NCBI GenBank assembly: GCA_016191785.1
Contig: JACPVJ010000184.1
Location: 292,652-356,651, forward strand
Direction: 5' to 3'
Source of the DNA: Myxococcales bacterium
GTDB taxonomy: Bacteria; Myxococcota_A; Polyangia; Polyangiales; Polyangiaceae
Length of the DNA: 64,000 bases
The notes below the pieces were generated by a model, which worked only from the letters and a program-made list of their open reading frames with translations, ran no database searches and was not told where the DNA came from. Shown here one piece after another: positions 55,838 through 63,831 of this stretch; position 1 is the first letter of the stretch; every line of letters starts with the position of its first letter. The position numbers and the translations under genes are program-made.

Positions 55838-57313
55838 TCACAACGGTTTCAGGTCGTTCTCGGGGGGCTTTGGCGGCTTCTCCGCCGGCTTGGCCGCGGT
55901 CTCCGTCGGCTTGACCGCGGGCTTCGACACGGGCGGCTTGCCCACCGGCTTCTTCCCGCCCGTGGGGAGCGCGGTCGCGCCGGCTTTGGGCTCGCTGCTC
56001 GGCGCGGGCTCGGCGCTGGCGGTGATCGCGGGCTCGACCTTCGGCTCGGCACTCGGCTCGGCCGGCGTCGTTGGTAACGACGTGGCGGCCGTGGTCGGCT
56101 CGGGTTTCACCTCGTCGCGGTCCAGGGCTCGCAGCACCGCAGCGAAGCCGATGCCGAGGACCACCACCGCCGCCACGCCGACGATGATCAGGGTCGACCG
56201 CGAGCGCGCCGGGGTTGCGCCGGAGACCGTCGCCGAGAGCTGGGTCGAGCCGTGCCCCGCGGCCGGCGTCGGCGCGGGCGCCGGCGCCAGCAGCGAAAGG
56301 GCGCCGCCCGGCATCGAGTCGGGCGGTCGCTCGATCCACGAGCTCTGGAGGTTCGACCCAGTGATGTCATCGGCCACGCTGTGAGCCATGGCCCAGCGCG
56401 CGAGGGCAGCGCCCAGCTCGCGCATGGTCTGCCAGCGATTCTCGGGAGCCTTCTCCAGCCCCTTGGCGATGATGCTCCACAGCTCCGCGTCGCCGAGCCC
56501 GAGCTCGGTGATCGGCTTGGGCTTAGCCTCGAGGATCGCCACCACCAGGGCGGTGTAGACGTTGCCGTTGAAGGGCAGCTGCCCGGTCAAGACCTCGTAC
56601 AGCACCACGCACAGCGCCCAGATGTCGGTGCGGGCGTCCACGTCGAGCCCGCGCGCTTGCTCGGGCGACATGTACGCGGGGCTGCCCATGGCGGCGCCCA
56701 CCTGCGTGATGCGCTTCGAGTCCTCGACCTCGAGCTTGGCGATGCCGAAGTCCACGACCTTGGGCTGGGTCTTGCCGTTTTCCTCCTGGGTCAGGAAGAT
56801 GTTCTCGGGCTTCAGATCGCGGTGGACGATCTTCTTGCCGTGAGCCACCGCCAGCGCGTCGGCGATGGGCAGCAGCGTGCGTACCGCCTTCAGCGGCGGC
56901 ATAGGCCCCTTGCGCTTCAGAACGACGCTCAGGTCCTCGCCGTTCAGGAGCTCCATCACGATGTAGGGATCGCCGCGTGGGGTCTTCCCGAAGTCCGACA
57001 CACGGACGATGGCGGGGTGGCCCAGGCGCGCCGCTGCGCGTGCTTCTTGCAGCAGGCGATTGCCGAGGTCCGCGTGCTCCAGCTCGGCGCGGATGAACTT
57101 GATGGCGACGTGGATGTCCAGGGCTTCGTTGTGGGCGACCCACACGCTGGCCATGCCGCCCTCGCCCAGGCGCCGCAGGAGCCGGTACTTGTCGCCGATC
57201 AAGTCGCCCTCGGCGTAGCGCTCGCCCGTGGTCGAGCGCGCGACCGCCTGCGTTTCGACCGAGACGGTCTCGGCCGAGTCGAGGAGATCGTCGGGTGTCT
57301 TCGGCCCCGTCAT
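55838..57313 (-). CDS. Membrane Ser/Thr protein kinase (PASTA-less, PknB-like)
   Basis: A 491-residue kinase. Motifs from ATG 57313: GEGGMASV 50-57, Lys72, Glu90, HRDLKPEN 164-171 (catalytic Asp166) and DFG 188-190, with APE-like SPEQA in the activation segment. One membrane segment (about 365-390) leads to a Pro/Ala/Lys-rich external tail with no PASTA repeats. A TTG at 57325 is an alternative start. It is first in the operon with the PEGA protein and three Cys-rich lipoproteins. Confidence 0.92.
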   Translation of the reverse strand: MTGPKTPDDLLDSAETVSVETQAVARSTTGERYAEGDLIGDKYRLLRRLGEGGMASVWVAHNEALDIHVAIKFIRAELEHADLGNRLLQEARAAARLGHPAIVRVSDFGKTPRGDPYIVMELLNGEDLSVVLKRKGPMPPLKAVRTLLPIADALAVAHGKKIVHRDLKPENIFLTQEENGKTQPKVVDFGIAKLEVEDSKRITQVGAAMGSPAYMSPEQARGLDVDARTDIWALCVVLYEVLTGQLPFNGNVYTALVVAILEAKPKPITELGLGDAELWSIIAKGLEKAPENRWQTMRELGAALARWAMAHSVADDITGSNLQSSWIERPPDSMPGGALSLLAPAPAPTPAAGHGSTQLSATVSGATPARSRSTLIIVGVAAVVVLGIGFAAVLRALDRDEVKPEPTTAATSLPTTPAEPSAEPKVEPAITASAEPAPSSEPKAGATALPTGGKKPVGKPPVSKPAVKPTETAAKPAEKPPKPPENDLKPL

Positions 57314-57416
57314 GCAGTCGACCAAGGTAGCACGCGGCCCAAAAGCCAGCGAGATTGCAGCCGAGTTCGCGGGACCATGGGCGGTTTTTTCCCCACCTGC
57401 ACGGGTGTGCGCTCGG

Positions 57417-59126
57417 TCATTTCCGACAGGCGACCGGCCGCGGGCCCGGGAGAGTCAGCCGTGGCTTCTTCGTGTCGAAGACGGCGGGCTGTCCACCGTC
57501 GACGCTGCCGCCGCGGCGCCGGAGCTCCCGCGCGAGCGCGTCCCGGACGGTCTCGGCGGAGATCTCGGCCACCGGCGCGGCTCGCCCCGGCCCGGCGAAC
57601 AGCTCGTCGCCGCCGGTGGCCAGGTAGTCGCTGGTCACCACCGACACGACCTCCGTGTCGCTCACGAGCTTGCCGCCGGCGCGCCTCAAGACCAGCTCGA
57701 GCTTCGGGCCCGCGCAGCGCGCCTCGAGGCGCGCGCCCCCGAGCGACACGATGCCGTGCCGTCCGCGCTCGAGGTGAAGCGCGAGCACGCGCTTCAGATC
57801 GGCGCCCGTCACGCGCAGCTTTGCCACCCGATTGTCGAAGGGTTGGCTCTCGTACAGCTGCCCGTAGGTGAGCTCGCCCGCCGGGAGCGACGCTCTGAGC
57901 CCGCCCCCGTTCAGGATCGCGATCTCGGAGCCTGGAGACGCCGCGAGCAGGACGTCGGCCAGCAGGTTCCCGAGCGGTGACTCGACGCCGTGGTCGCGTC
58001 GTACCTCGCGCCTCACCTGCACGCCCAGCTTCTCGGCGCGGCGCTCGGCAGCAGCGGCTCGCCATTCCTCGACCGCGGCCCGCACCGTCGGGTCGCTCCG
58101 AACCACCGCGCCCTCGTACTCGCCCGGGACGCAGCTCGACGCCCTCCCGTCCGAACAGATGCGCTGCGGCGGAAACACTCGCGCCTCGACGGGACGCCGC
58201 GCATCACCGAACACCGTGAGATCGATCCGGGAAAACGCCTGCCCCAGCGCGAACGCCTCGGCCACCGGGGTGCCCGAGAAGTAGTGGGCGACGCCCTGGT
58301 GGGTGTGCCCGCCGATCATCGCGTCTACCGTGCCGGAAGGCAGCGCCCGCGCGATCTGGTTGAGCTCTTCGTCGGCCTTGCACGCCGACTCGTCCCGCGG
58401 GTCGTCTTGGCGGGTGCACACCCCACCGGCGTGTGCCACGGCCACGATCGCGCGGGCTCCACGTTGCCGGAGCGCGGCCGCTTCGCGCGCGATGGCGGGC
58501 GCGAGCGGAGTCACGTCGAGCCCGGCGAAGTGCGCGGGCATGACGATCTGCGGGGTCTCGTGGGTGATCACGCCGACTAGGCCCAGCTTCACTCCGCCGA
58601 CCTCCACCAGGACCGACGGGTGCAAGTTGCCAAAGCTCGGCGCGTGGCCGGTGGCGCGATCGATCAAGTTGGCCGAGAGCATCGGGAACTTCGCCTCGGC
58701 CATGCGCGCGCGCAGCGCCCCACGCGGATCACCGCCCGGCGCGTCGCTCTCGCCCACGGGGCCGTAGTCGAAGTCGTGGTTCCCCAGAGCGGCGGCGGTG
58801 TATCCCATGGCGTTGAACGCGGCGATCACGGCCTGCCCCTCGCCCAGGTTCGACTCGAGGGTGCCCTGGAACATGTCCCCCGCGTCGAGCAGCGCCACGC
58901 CGCCGTCGCGACGCCGGAGCTCGCGCAGGCGAGCCACGTAGCCGGCGAACACGTCGAGGTGCTCGACATGGCCGTGCAGGTCGTTGGTGGCGACGACGCT
59001 GATCCGCCGGTCGGCGGGCGGTGGAGGCGGCTCTTGCGCCACGACGCGCGCCTGGGCGCGTGGCTCGGGCGCCGGCGGCGCGGCGCAGGCCACGACCAGG
59101 CCTAGGGAGAGGAAGGCGAGGCGCAT
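57417..59126 (-). CDS. 5'-nucleotidase/metallophosphatase lipoprotein
   Basis: A 569-residue UshA-like enzyme with a lipoprotein signal (MRLAFLSLGLVVAC). The N-terminal dinuclear-metal domain has NDLHGH, DAGDMFQGT, GNHDFDYG, HAGG and GGHTHQG; the C-terminal substrate domain has LNGGGLRASLPAGELTYG and TSDYLATGGDE. It would hydrolyse nucleotides or related phosphoesters outside the cytoplasm. The start at 59126 lies 11 bases after the hsp33 stop; a longer frame is a shadow. Confidence 0.9.
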   Translation of the reverse strand: MRLAFLSLGLVVACAAPPAPEPRAQARVVAQEPPPPPADRRISVVATNDLHGHVEHLDVFAGYVARLRELRRRDGGVALLDAGDMFQGTLESNLGEGQAVIAAFNAMGYTAAALGNHDFDYGPVGESDAPGGDPRGALRARMAEAKFPMLSANLIDRATGHAPSFGNLHPSVLVEVGGVKLGLVGVITHETPQIVMPAHFAGLDVTPLAPAIAREAAALRQRGARAIVAVAHAGGVCTRQDDPRDESACKADEELNQIARALPSGTVDAMIGGHTHQGVAHYFSGTPVAEAFALGQAFSRIDLTVFGDARRPVEARVFPPQRICSDGRASSCVPGEYEGAVVRSDPTVRAAVEEWRAAAAERRAEKLGVQVRREVRRDHGVESPLGNLLADVLLAASPGSEIAILNGGGLRASLPAGELTYGQLYESQPFDNRVAKLRVTGADLKRVLALHLERGRHGIVSLGGARLEARCAGPKLELVLRRAGGKLVSDTEVVSVVTSDYLATGGDELFAGPGRAAPVAEISAETVRDALARELRRRGGSVDGGQPAVFDTKKPRLTLPGPRPVACRK

Positions 59127-59137
59127 GGGATCGCGGA

Positions 59138-59995
59138 TCAGCTCGCGCCGAGCAGCCCCCGGAGCTTGGCGGGCGCGAGCCGGTATTCCTTCTTGCAGTA
59201 GTCGCAGGTGATCTCCAAGGTCTCGCCGCTCGAGATCAGATCTTCGACCTCTGCGCGGTCGAGCGTCGCCAACACTGAGAGCAGCCGGAGCTCGTCGCAC
59301 CAGCACTCCGAGCCAATCGCGTTCTCGTCGAGGCGCGTGTACTCCATGCCGTACAGCAGCTGATCGAGCAGCCAACCCGGGCTGAACGCGGCGTCCGCCA
59401 GCTGCGGCGCGATGTCTTCGAACTCTCGCAGTCGCTCGCTCATGATCATCAGCGGCCCGCGCCCCACCTCGGGCAGGAGCTGCACCAGGTAGCCGCCCGC
59501 GGACGTGACGTCTCGCTCGTCGAGCAGGGTGCCCACCGCGATCATGCTGACCACCTGCTCCGAAGTCTGCATGTAGGCCATCAGGGCCCGAGACACGTCC
59601 CCGCCGGGGGGGATCTCGACCACGCCCTGGTTGATCCGTCCGCCGGGCAGCGTGCGCATCAGCTGCAAGAGCGCACCCGCGTCGGCGTTCACCGATTGCT
59701 CACCCTCGGCCAGCTGGATCCAGCCGCGGGTCTTGCCCGACGGGTGCGAGTCGGCCACCAGGCTGCCGCGCCCCCCTGCGCCCTTCAGCACGCTCTGCAC
59801 CCGGAGGTTCGGCGCCATGGTCTCGCGGAACAGCACCGAGCCCGTGATCAGATCCCCGAAGGTCCGCGCGGTGGCCCGGTTCGCGTGCTGGGCGTCGAGC
59901 ACGCCACGCACCGTGCGGGTGGTCTGGGCCACCACGACACGAAAGGCGCCGTCGTTGGTGATCGCGCGGAGCACGCTGTCGCCGTGGTCCGACAT
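59138..59995 (-). CDS. hslO: Hsp33 redox-regulated chaperone
   Basis: A 285-residue holdase. The zinc/redox switch is Cys231, Cys233 (SECWCDE) and Cys264, Cys267 (ITCDYCKKEY), as in the family CxC + CxxC. The body has the usual HxR-type lead (AQHANRATARTFGDLITG) and GGDVSRALMAYMQTSEQ. It protects proteins in oxidative stress. It is upstream of and close to the 5'-nucleotidase gene, so probably co-transcribed. Confidence 0.95.
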   Translation of the reverse strand: MSDHGDSVLRAITNDGAFRVVVAQTTRTVRGVLDAQHANRATARTFGDLITGSVLFRETMAPNLRVQSVLKGAGGRGSLVADSHPSGKTRGWIQLAEGEQSVNADAGALLQLMRTLPGGRINQGVVEIPPGGDVSRALMAYMQTSEQVVSMIAVGTLLDERDVTSAGGYLVQLLPEVGRGPLMIMSERLREFEDIAPQLADAAFSPGWLLDQLLYGMEYTRLDENAIGSECWCDELRLLSVLATLDRAEVEDLISSGETLEITCDYCKKEYRLAPAKLRGLLGAS

Positions 59996-60070
59996 TGGTG
60001 CAGCGGAAGCTTAGCGCGCGGGGGCAGCGTGGCCAACCCGGTTCAGCGCGTCTGCACGCTGCAGCGGCGG

Positions 60071-60235
60071 CGAGCGTGGCTCGGCGCAGCGAACCACGCG
60101 TTTTGTCCTCCCCGTGGTCAACGGGCGTGGCTCAGCGCGGTGACCCACGCGGAATGTCTTCCCCGTGGTCATCGAGCGCGGCTCAGCGCGGTGACCCACG
60201 CGTTTTGTCCTGCCCGTGGTCATCGAGCGTGGGTC
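60071..60235. repeat. 51-bp tandem repeat, 3.2 copies
   Basis: Copies at 60071-60121, 60122-60172 and 60173-60223, with a partial 12-base copy to 60235; copies differ at a few positions. Each holds CCACGCG ... CCCGTGG, able to form a short hairpin. On the minus strand the 51 bases read as 17-residue repeats (TTGRTKRVGHRAEPR), but no ribosome site or known domain supports a gene. It lies just before a recombinase-bearing segment. Confidence 0.9.
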
Positions 60236-60498
60236 AAACCAACGGTATTCGGTCGTTGTCCATGCGGACGCGCCGACCGCTCGGTGGCGGTGTCGCCAGC
60301 GCTGCCAGAGTCGGCGTCACCGGAGGGCTCGAATTCCTCGCTCGAACAAGCGAGCGAAACAAAGGCGATGCCCACCCCCAGCGCGCGCGCCGCCGAAGCG
60401 GCGGCTCCGCGCGCTGCCCCTCCCTTGCGTCCGCGCTCGCTGCCGCTCGCGGCGGCCACGGGAGGGGTGCGAGCAGATACGTCGTCGTGATTCGCCAT
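60220..60498 (-). pseudogene. Lipoprotein N-terminal remnant
   Basis: A 92-residue frame. Its middle has a lipoprotein-like signal and lipobox (ALGVGIAFVSLAC) followed by SSEEFEPSGDADSG, typical of myxobacterial lipoproteins, but it then turns into low-complexity sequence and ends in the tandem repeat. It looks like the start of a lipoprotein gene that lost its body, perhaps at an insertion or deletion boundary. It could also be a small lipoprotein gene; no ribosome site was noted. Confidence 0.4.
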
Positions 60499-60597
60499 CG
60501 CTACTTCTGCTCGAGCTCTTCGGCGGCGGCGCCGGTGGTGCCGTCGGCGGCATTCGGCTCGACACCGCGTGAGAGGCCGCGCCAGGGTCTCAGTGCT

Positions 60598-61422
60598 TCA
60601 GCCCAGCAGATCGAATGGGCTCTGCGCCGAGACGATCAGCTCGCGAGACACGCGGGAGTACCGGACTGTGGTCCGGACGCTCGAGTGACCGAGCAGCACC
60701 TGGATGACCCGCACGTCCGTCCCCGCCTCGAGGAGGTGGGTCGCGAAGGAGTGCCTGAGGGAGTGAGGCGTCACGCGGCGCGAGAGCCGCGCCTGGGCGG
60801 CGGCCCGGCGCAACGCCGTCCGCGCCACCTCGGCGTGCACCGGGTTGCCGACCCGGGACGTGAAGAGCCACGGCGCGGTCGGCCGCACCACGCGGACGTA
60901 CTCGCCGAGCTCGCGCTGGAGGCGCCCGGCGAGCATGACCAAGCGCTCGCGCTTGCCCTTGCCGTTCCGGACGTGCACCACGCGGCGCTCGACGTCGATA
61001 TCCCGGACCTGCAACAGCCGCGCCTCGTTCAGTCGCATCCCCGTCGCGTAGATGGTGCTGAACAGGGCGCGGAACACCGGCGACCGCAGCCCGTCGAGCA
61101 ACCGCGCGACCTCTGCCGTGCTGAGCACGGTTGGAAGCCGCGGCTCGCTGCGGCGTGCGCTCAGGAACGCGACTGCCTCGGGCCGCCCCAGAGTCTTCCG
61201 GAACAGGAACCTCGCGGCGGCGTGGTGCTGCCGCACGCGCTCCGCGCTCAGCCCGCTGGCCGCGAGGTCTCGTGCCCAGGAGCGCAAGCGCGCGGGGGTC
61301 AGCTCGCCGACCGGCCCGTGAGCAAGCAGGTCGCGGGCCGCGGCCAGGTACCCGCGCTTGGTGTGGGGAGAGTAGCCGCCGAGATCGAGATCCTGCGCCA
61401 TCAGGTCCAACGTGTCGTCCAT
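60598..61422 (-). CDS. Tyrosine recombinase (XerC/D-like integrase)
   Basis: A 274-residue integrase. Core-binding N-terminus to about residue 95, then the catalytic domain with Arg130 (TGMRLNEA), Lys155/157 (NGKGKRERLV), His220-Arg223 (HSLRHSFATHL), His246 (LLGHSS) and Tyr255 (TTVRYSRV). All active-site residues are present. Length fits XerC/D or small mobile-element recombinases, but there are no other phage or integron genes. AGGAGG at 61429-61434 (minus sense) sets the start; a hairpin covers that site. It likely marks a mobile segment. Confidence 0.92.
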   Translation of the reverse strand: MDDTLDLMAQDLDLGGYSPHTKRGYLAAARDLLAHGPVGELTPARLRSWARDLAASGLSAERVRQHHAAARFLFRKTLGRPEAVAFLSARRSEPRLPTVLSTAEVARLLDGLRSPVFRALFSTIYATGMRLNEARLLQVRDIDVERRVVHVRNGKGKRERLVMLAGRLQRELGEYVRVVRPTAPWLFTSRVGNPVHAEVARTALRRAAAQARLSRRVTPHSLRHSFATHLLEAGTDVRVIQVLLGHSSVRTTVRYSRVSRELIVSAQSPFDLLG

Positions 61423-61428
61423 GATCAG

Positions 61429-61444
61429 CCTCCTGGCGCAGGAG
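61429..61444 (-). promoter_or_regulatory. Ribosome site inside a hairpin, recombinase leader
   Basis: CTCCTG (61430-61435) and CAGGAG (61439-61444) are complementary with a three-base loop. In the minus-strand mRNA this 6-bp hairpin holds the AGGAGG that starts the recombinase 6 bases away. It could keep recombinase translation low. Confidence 0.4.
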
Positions 61445-61871
61445 ATCGCGCGCGCTCCGGGGCGGCAAGGGTGCTAATCTGAGCCACCCCGCTCGCGCAG
61501 GCTCGCCTTGGACATGAACGTCTCTTGCGAAGCGCCCGCCGCCGGCGCGGTGCCAGGCGCTGGGTGGGGCTGGAGCGCGCGCACCGAGGAGCCCGCGCTT
61601 CCTCGTTTGCATCCTTGTGGAGTGCCCGGCGCGCTGCGTTCTCTCGGGCGCACCCTCGTGGGGCGCGGGCGTCCCGCACCGGACCGTACGCGCTTCCTGT
61701 CGCGGCCCGTGTGCCGAAACGGTCGAGCCCGACGACGCGTACGCCAGGCTCGCGCGCCTCGTCGCGGAGCTCGACCGGACGCGCGACGCGCGGTTGATCG
61801 CGCACTTCAGCCTCGCGTTGCCGTGGTGTTGGCGAATCCGAGGCGAGGCGTAAGGCTAGTGTGCACGCGAC
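61445..61871. other. Intergenic region, no supported gene
   Basis: Between the recombinase start and the AbiE-like promoter there is no convincing gene. Plus-strand frames at 61508-61957 and 61617-61853 lack a known domain; the second ends in a protein-like stretch (EPDDAYARLARLVAELDRTR) that could be a remnant, but this is weak. Confidence 0.45.
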
Positions 61872-61875
61872 CGGC

Positions 61876-61962
61876 GTTCCGTAGCCTGCGGAACGAAGCG
61901 ATTCGCGGAACGTCTGTTTGCGGTGCGTTCCGTGCTAGCGTATGTTCCGCTGTATGAGGAAC
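61876..61962 (+). promoter_or_regulatory. Cluster of GTTCCG/CGGAAC boxes, candidate operator
   Basis: GTTCCG at 61876-61881, CGGAAC at 61889-61894, CGGAAC at 61906-61911, GTTCCG at 61927-61932, GTTCCG at 61944-61949 and an AGGAAC at 61957-61962. They make inverted pairs spaced 7, 15 and 7 bases apart, just before and around the start of the AbiE-like antitoxin gene. AbiEi-type antitoxins are known to bind inverted repeats and repress their own operon, so these are the likely operators. Confidence 0.5.
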
Positions 61963-62976
61963 GGGTCGTCTGCCGGGACAGTGCTTCGGAAGGCCCTCGA
62001 AGGTGTGCGCCGCAGGCTGCCGCCGGGGTGGACTGCCGAGGGGCGGGGAGAGGCCACCCTGCGGCTCTCGGGCCCGGACCAGCGCAGAGCCGACCTGCCG
62101 ATCATCGTTCGCAGGGGGCTCGTCCCGCGCGACGTACCGGCGCTCCTCGCCCGGACGGAGTCGCCGGTGGTCGTGGTCGCGTCCTACCTCGGCGAGCGCA
62201 CCCGCGAACTGCTCTCCCAGAGCGGCGCGAGCTACGCCGACGCAACGGGCAACGTGCGTGTCGTCGTGAGCAGCCCCGCGATCTTCCTCGAAGGCGTGGG
62301 CGCCCAACGGGACCCGGAGCGAGCGCCGCGCCCCCTCCACAGCCTGCGTGGAGCCGCCGCTGGGCGCGTGGTGCGTGGTCTCGTCGAGCTTGGGCTCCCG
62401 CTCGGAGTGCGCGAGCTGGCGGCCGCAGCGGCCACACCTCTCGGTACGGTCTCTCGTGTCGTGAGCTTCCTGGAGACCGAGGCGCTCCTCGCGCGCGACG
62501 ACAAGAAGCGGATCGTGTCCGTCGAAGCCATGGCGCTGCTGTCCCGGTGGGCGAAGGACTACGACCTGACGAAGACCAACGAGCTGTTCAAGCTGCTCGA
62601 GCCGCGGGGGCTGCCCGCCCTCTGGCCGAAGCTCAACCAGCTCCCGCGCTATGCGGCGACGGGCTCGACGGCGGGGCCCGGCATCGCTCCGACGCGGATC
62701 GCGATGCTCTACGTGGACGACGCGGAGGCTGCTGCGCGCTCGCTCGAACTCGTGCCTGCCGAGGCGGGCGCTAACGTGTGGCTGCTACGCCCGTACGACG
62801 ACGTCGTGTTCGAACGAACGCGCCGACGGACGGTGACCGTTGGCGAGACCGCGGTAGAGGTCGTCACGGTGTCCGCGGCGCAGGCTGTCGTCGATCTGCT
62901 GTCGAGCCCGGGGCGCGGGCCGCAAGAGGCCGAAGCGCTGATGGAAAAGATGAAGGGGCCCCCAAATGCCGCGTGA
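61942..62976 (+). CDS. AbiEi-like antitoxin/transcriptional regulator
   Basis: Up to 344 residues (an ATG at 61954 is an alternative start). A winged-helix region lies near residues 145-190 (GVRELAAAAATPLGTVSRVV, LARDDKKRIVSV), followed by a helical part and a C-terminal domain (WLLRPYDDVVFERT, VVTVSAAQAVVDLLSSPGRG) as in type IV AbiEi-like antitoxins. It overlaps the nucleotidyltransferase gene by 11 bases, the usual AbiE arrangement. Family match is by pattern, not by search. Confidence 0.65.
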   Translation: MFRCMRNGSSAGTVLRKALEGVRRRLPPGWTAEGRGEATLRLSGPDQRRADLPIIVRRGLVPRDVPALLARTESPVVVVASYLGERTRELLSQSGASYADATGNVRVVVSSPAIFLEGVGAQRDPERAPRPLHSLRGAAAGRVVRGLVELGLPLGVRELAAAAATPLGTVSRVVSFLETEALLARDDKKRIVSVEAMALLSRWAKDYDLTKTNELFKLLEPRGLPALWPKLNQLPRYAATGSTAGPGIAPTRIAMLYVDDAEAAARSLELVPAEAGANVWLLRPYDDVVFERTRRRTVTVGETAVEVVTVSAAQAVVDLLSSPGRGPQEAEALMEKMKGPPNAA

Positions 62977-63787
62977 GTATGACCCCGAGTACGTCGAAGC
63001 CCGTCGCGTTCTACTCGACGCGCTCGAAGCCATCGGCAACCACCGCAAGGCCGTCGTCTTGGTCGGAGCGCAGGCGATCTACCACCGCGTTGGGGCCGGG
63101 AACCTGCTCGTCGCCGGGTTCACGACCGACGGTGATCTAGCCCTGAACCCCGACGTGCTCGACGACGAGCCGCTCCTCGCCGAGGGGCTGCTGGCGGCTG
63201 GCTTCAAGCTCGCCGTGAAGCCGGGAACCTGGACCCGCGACGACGTCCACATCGACATCATGGTCCCGATGGCGCTCGGCGGCCCGGGACGACGGAGCGC
63301 GCGCCTCGGACCGCACGGCACCGAGGTGGCGCGCAAGGCCAAGGGGCTCGAGGCCGCAATCGTCGACAACAGCACCGTCACGCTTCCGGCGCTCGACCCC
63401 TCGGACTCGCGAACGGTCGACGTGGCCGTCGCCGGTCTCGGCGCGCTGCTCGTCGCGAAGCTCCACAAGCTCGCCGAGCGCGAACCAACTCCGGTGCGCT
63501 GGGCGCCCAAGGACGGCCTCGATGTTCTCCGCATCTTGCAGGCTGCCGATTTCGGCCAGCTCGGCGTCACGCTGGCAGGGCTCGAACGCCACGAGGTTGC
63601 TGGCCCCATCACGGGAGAGGCTCGGCTCTTTCTGCGCCGCCTCTTCGGAACGCAAGCCGCGCACGGAACGGCGATGGCCGTCCGCGCGAGCCACGAGGTC
63701 GAGAACGCCGCCACGATCGCCCAGGCCTGCGAGACGCTCGCCGCGCGTCTCCTCTCGGCATGGGATGGCGCGCTCGCCGCGCCATGA
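62966..63787 (+). CDS. AbiEii-like nucleotidyltransferase toxin
   Basis: A 273-residue protein with a nucleotidyltransferase fold: LVGAQAIYHRVG (hG[A/G] motif near residue 33), TTDGDLAL (DxD, near 53) and a third acidic residue in DDVHIDIMVP. This fits the AbiEii/AbiGii-type toxin group, which modify RNA or other targets. It is coupled to the preceding AbiEi-like gene and followed 44 bases later by a CRISPR array. Function by pattern and context; not confirmed. Confidence 0.65.
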   Translation: MPREYDPEYVEARRVLLDALEAIGNHRKAVVLVGAQAIYHRVGAGNLLVAGFTTDGDLALNPDVLDDEPLLAEGLLAAGFKLAVKPGTWTRDDVHIDIMVPMALGGPGRRSARLGPHGTEVARKAKGLEAAIVDNSTVTLPALDPSDSRTVDVAVAGLGALLVAKLHKLAEREPTPVRWAPKDGLDVLRILQAADFGQLGVTLAGLERHEVAGPITGEARLFLRRLFGTQAAHGTAMAVRASHEVENAATIAQACETLAARLLSAWDGALAAP

Positions 63788-63831
63788 GCCGACGGCTCGT
63801 CGTCGCCGCTCTCGCGAAAGGTGGCAGCGTC

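Noticed and set aside
60011..60223. 70-residue minus-strand frame through the 51-bp repeats
   Set aside because: No ribosome site or domain; reported as a repeat instead.
61508..61957. 149-residue plus-strand frame
   Set aside because: Arg-rich, no domain, runs into the antitoxin operator region.
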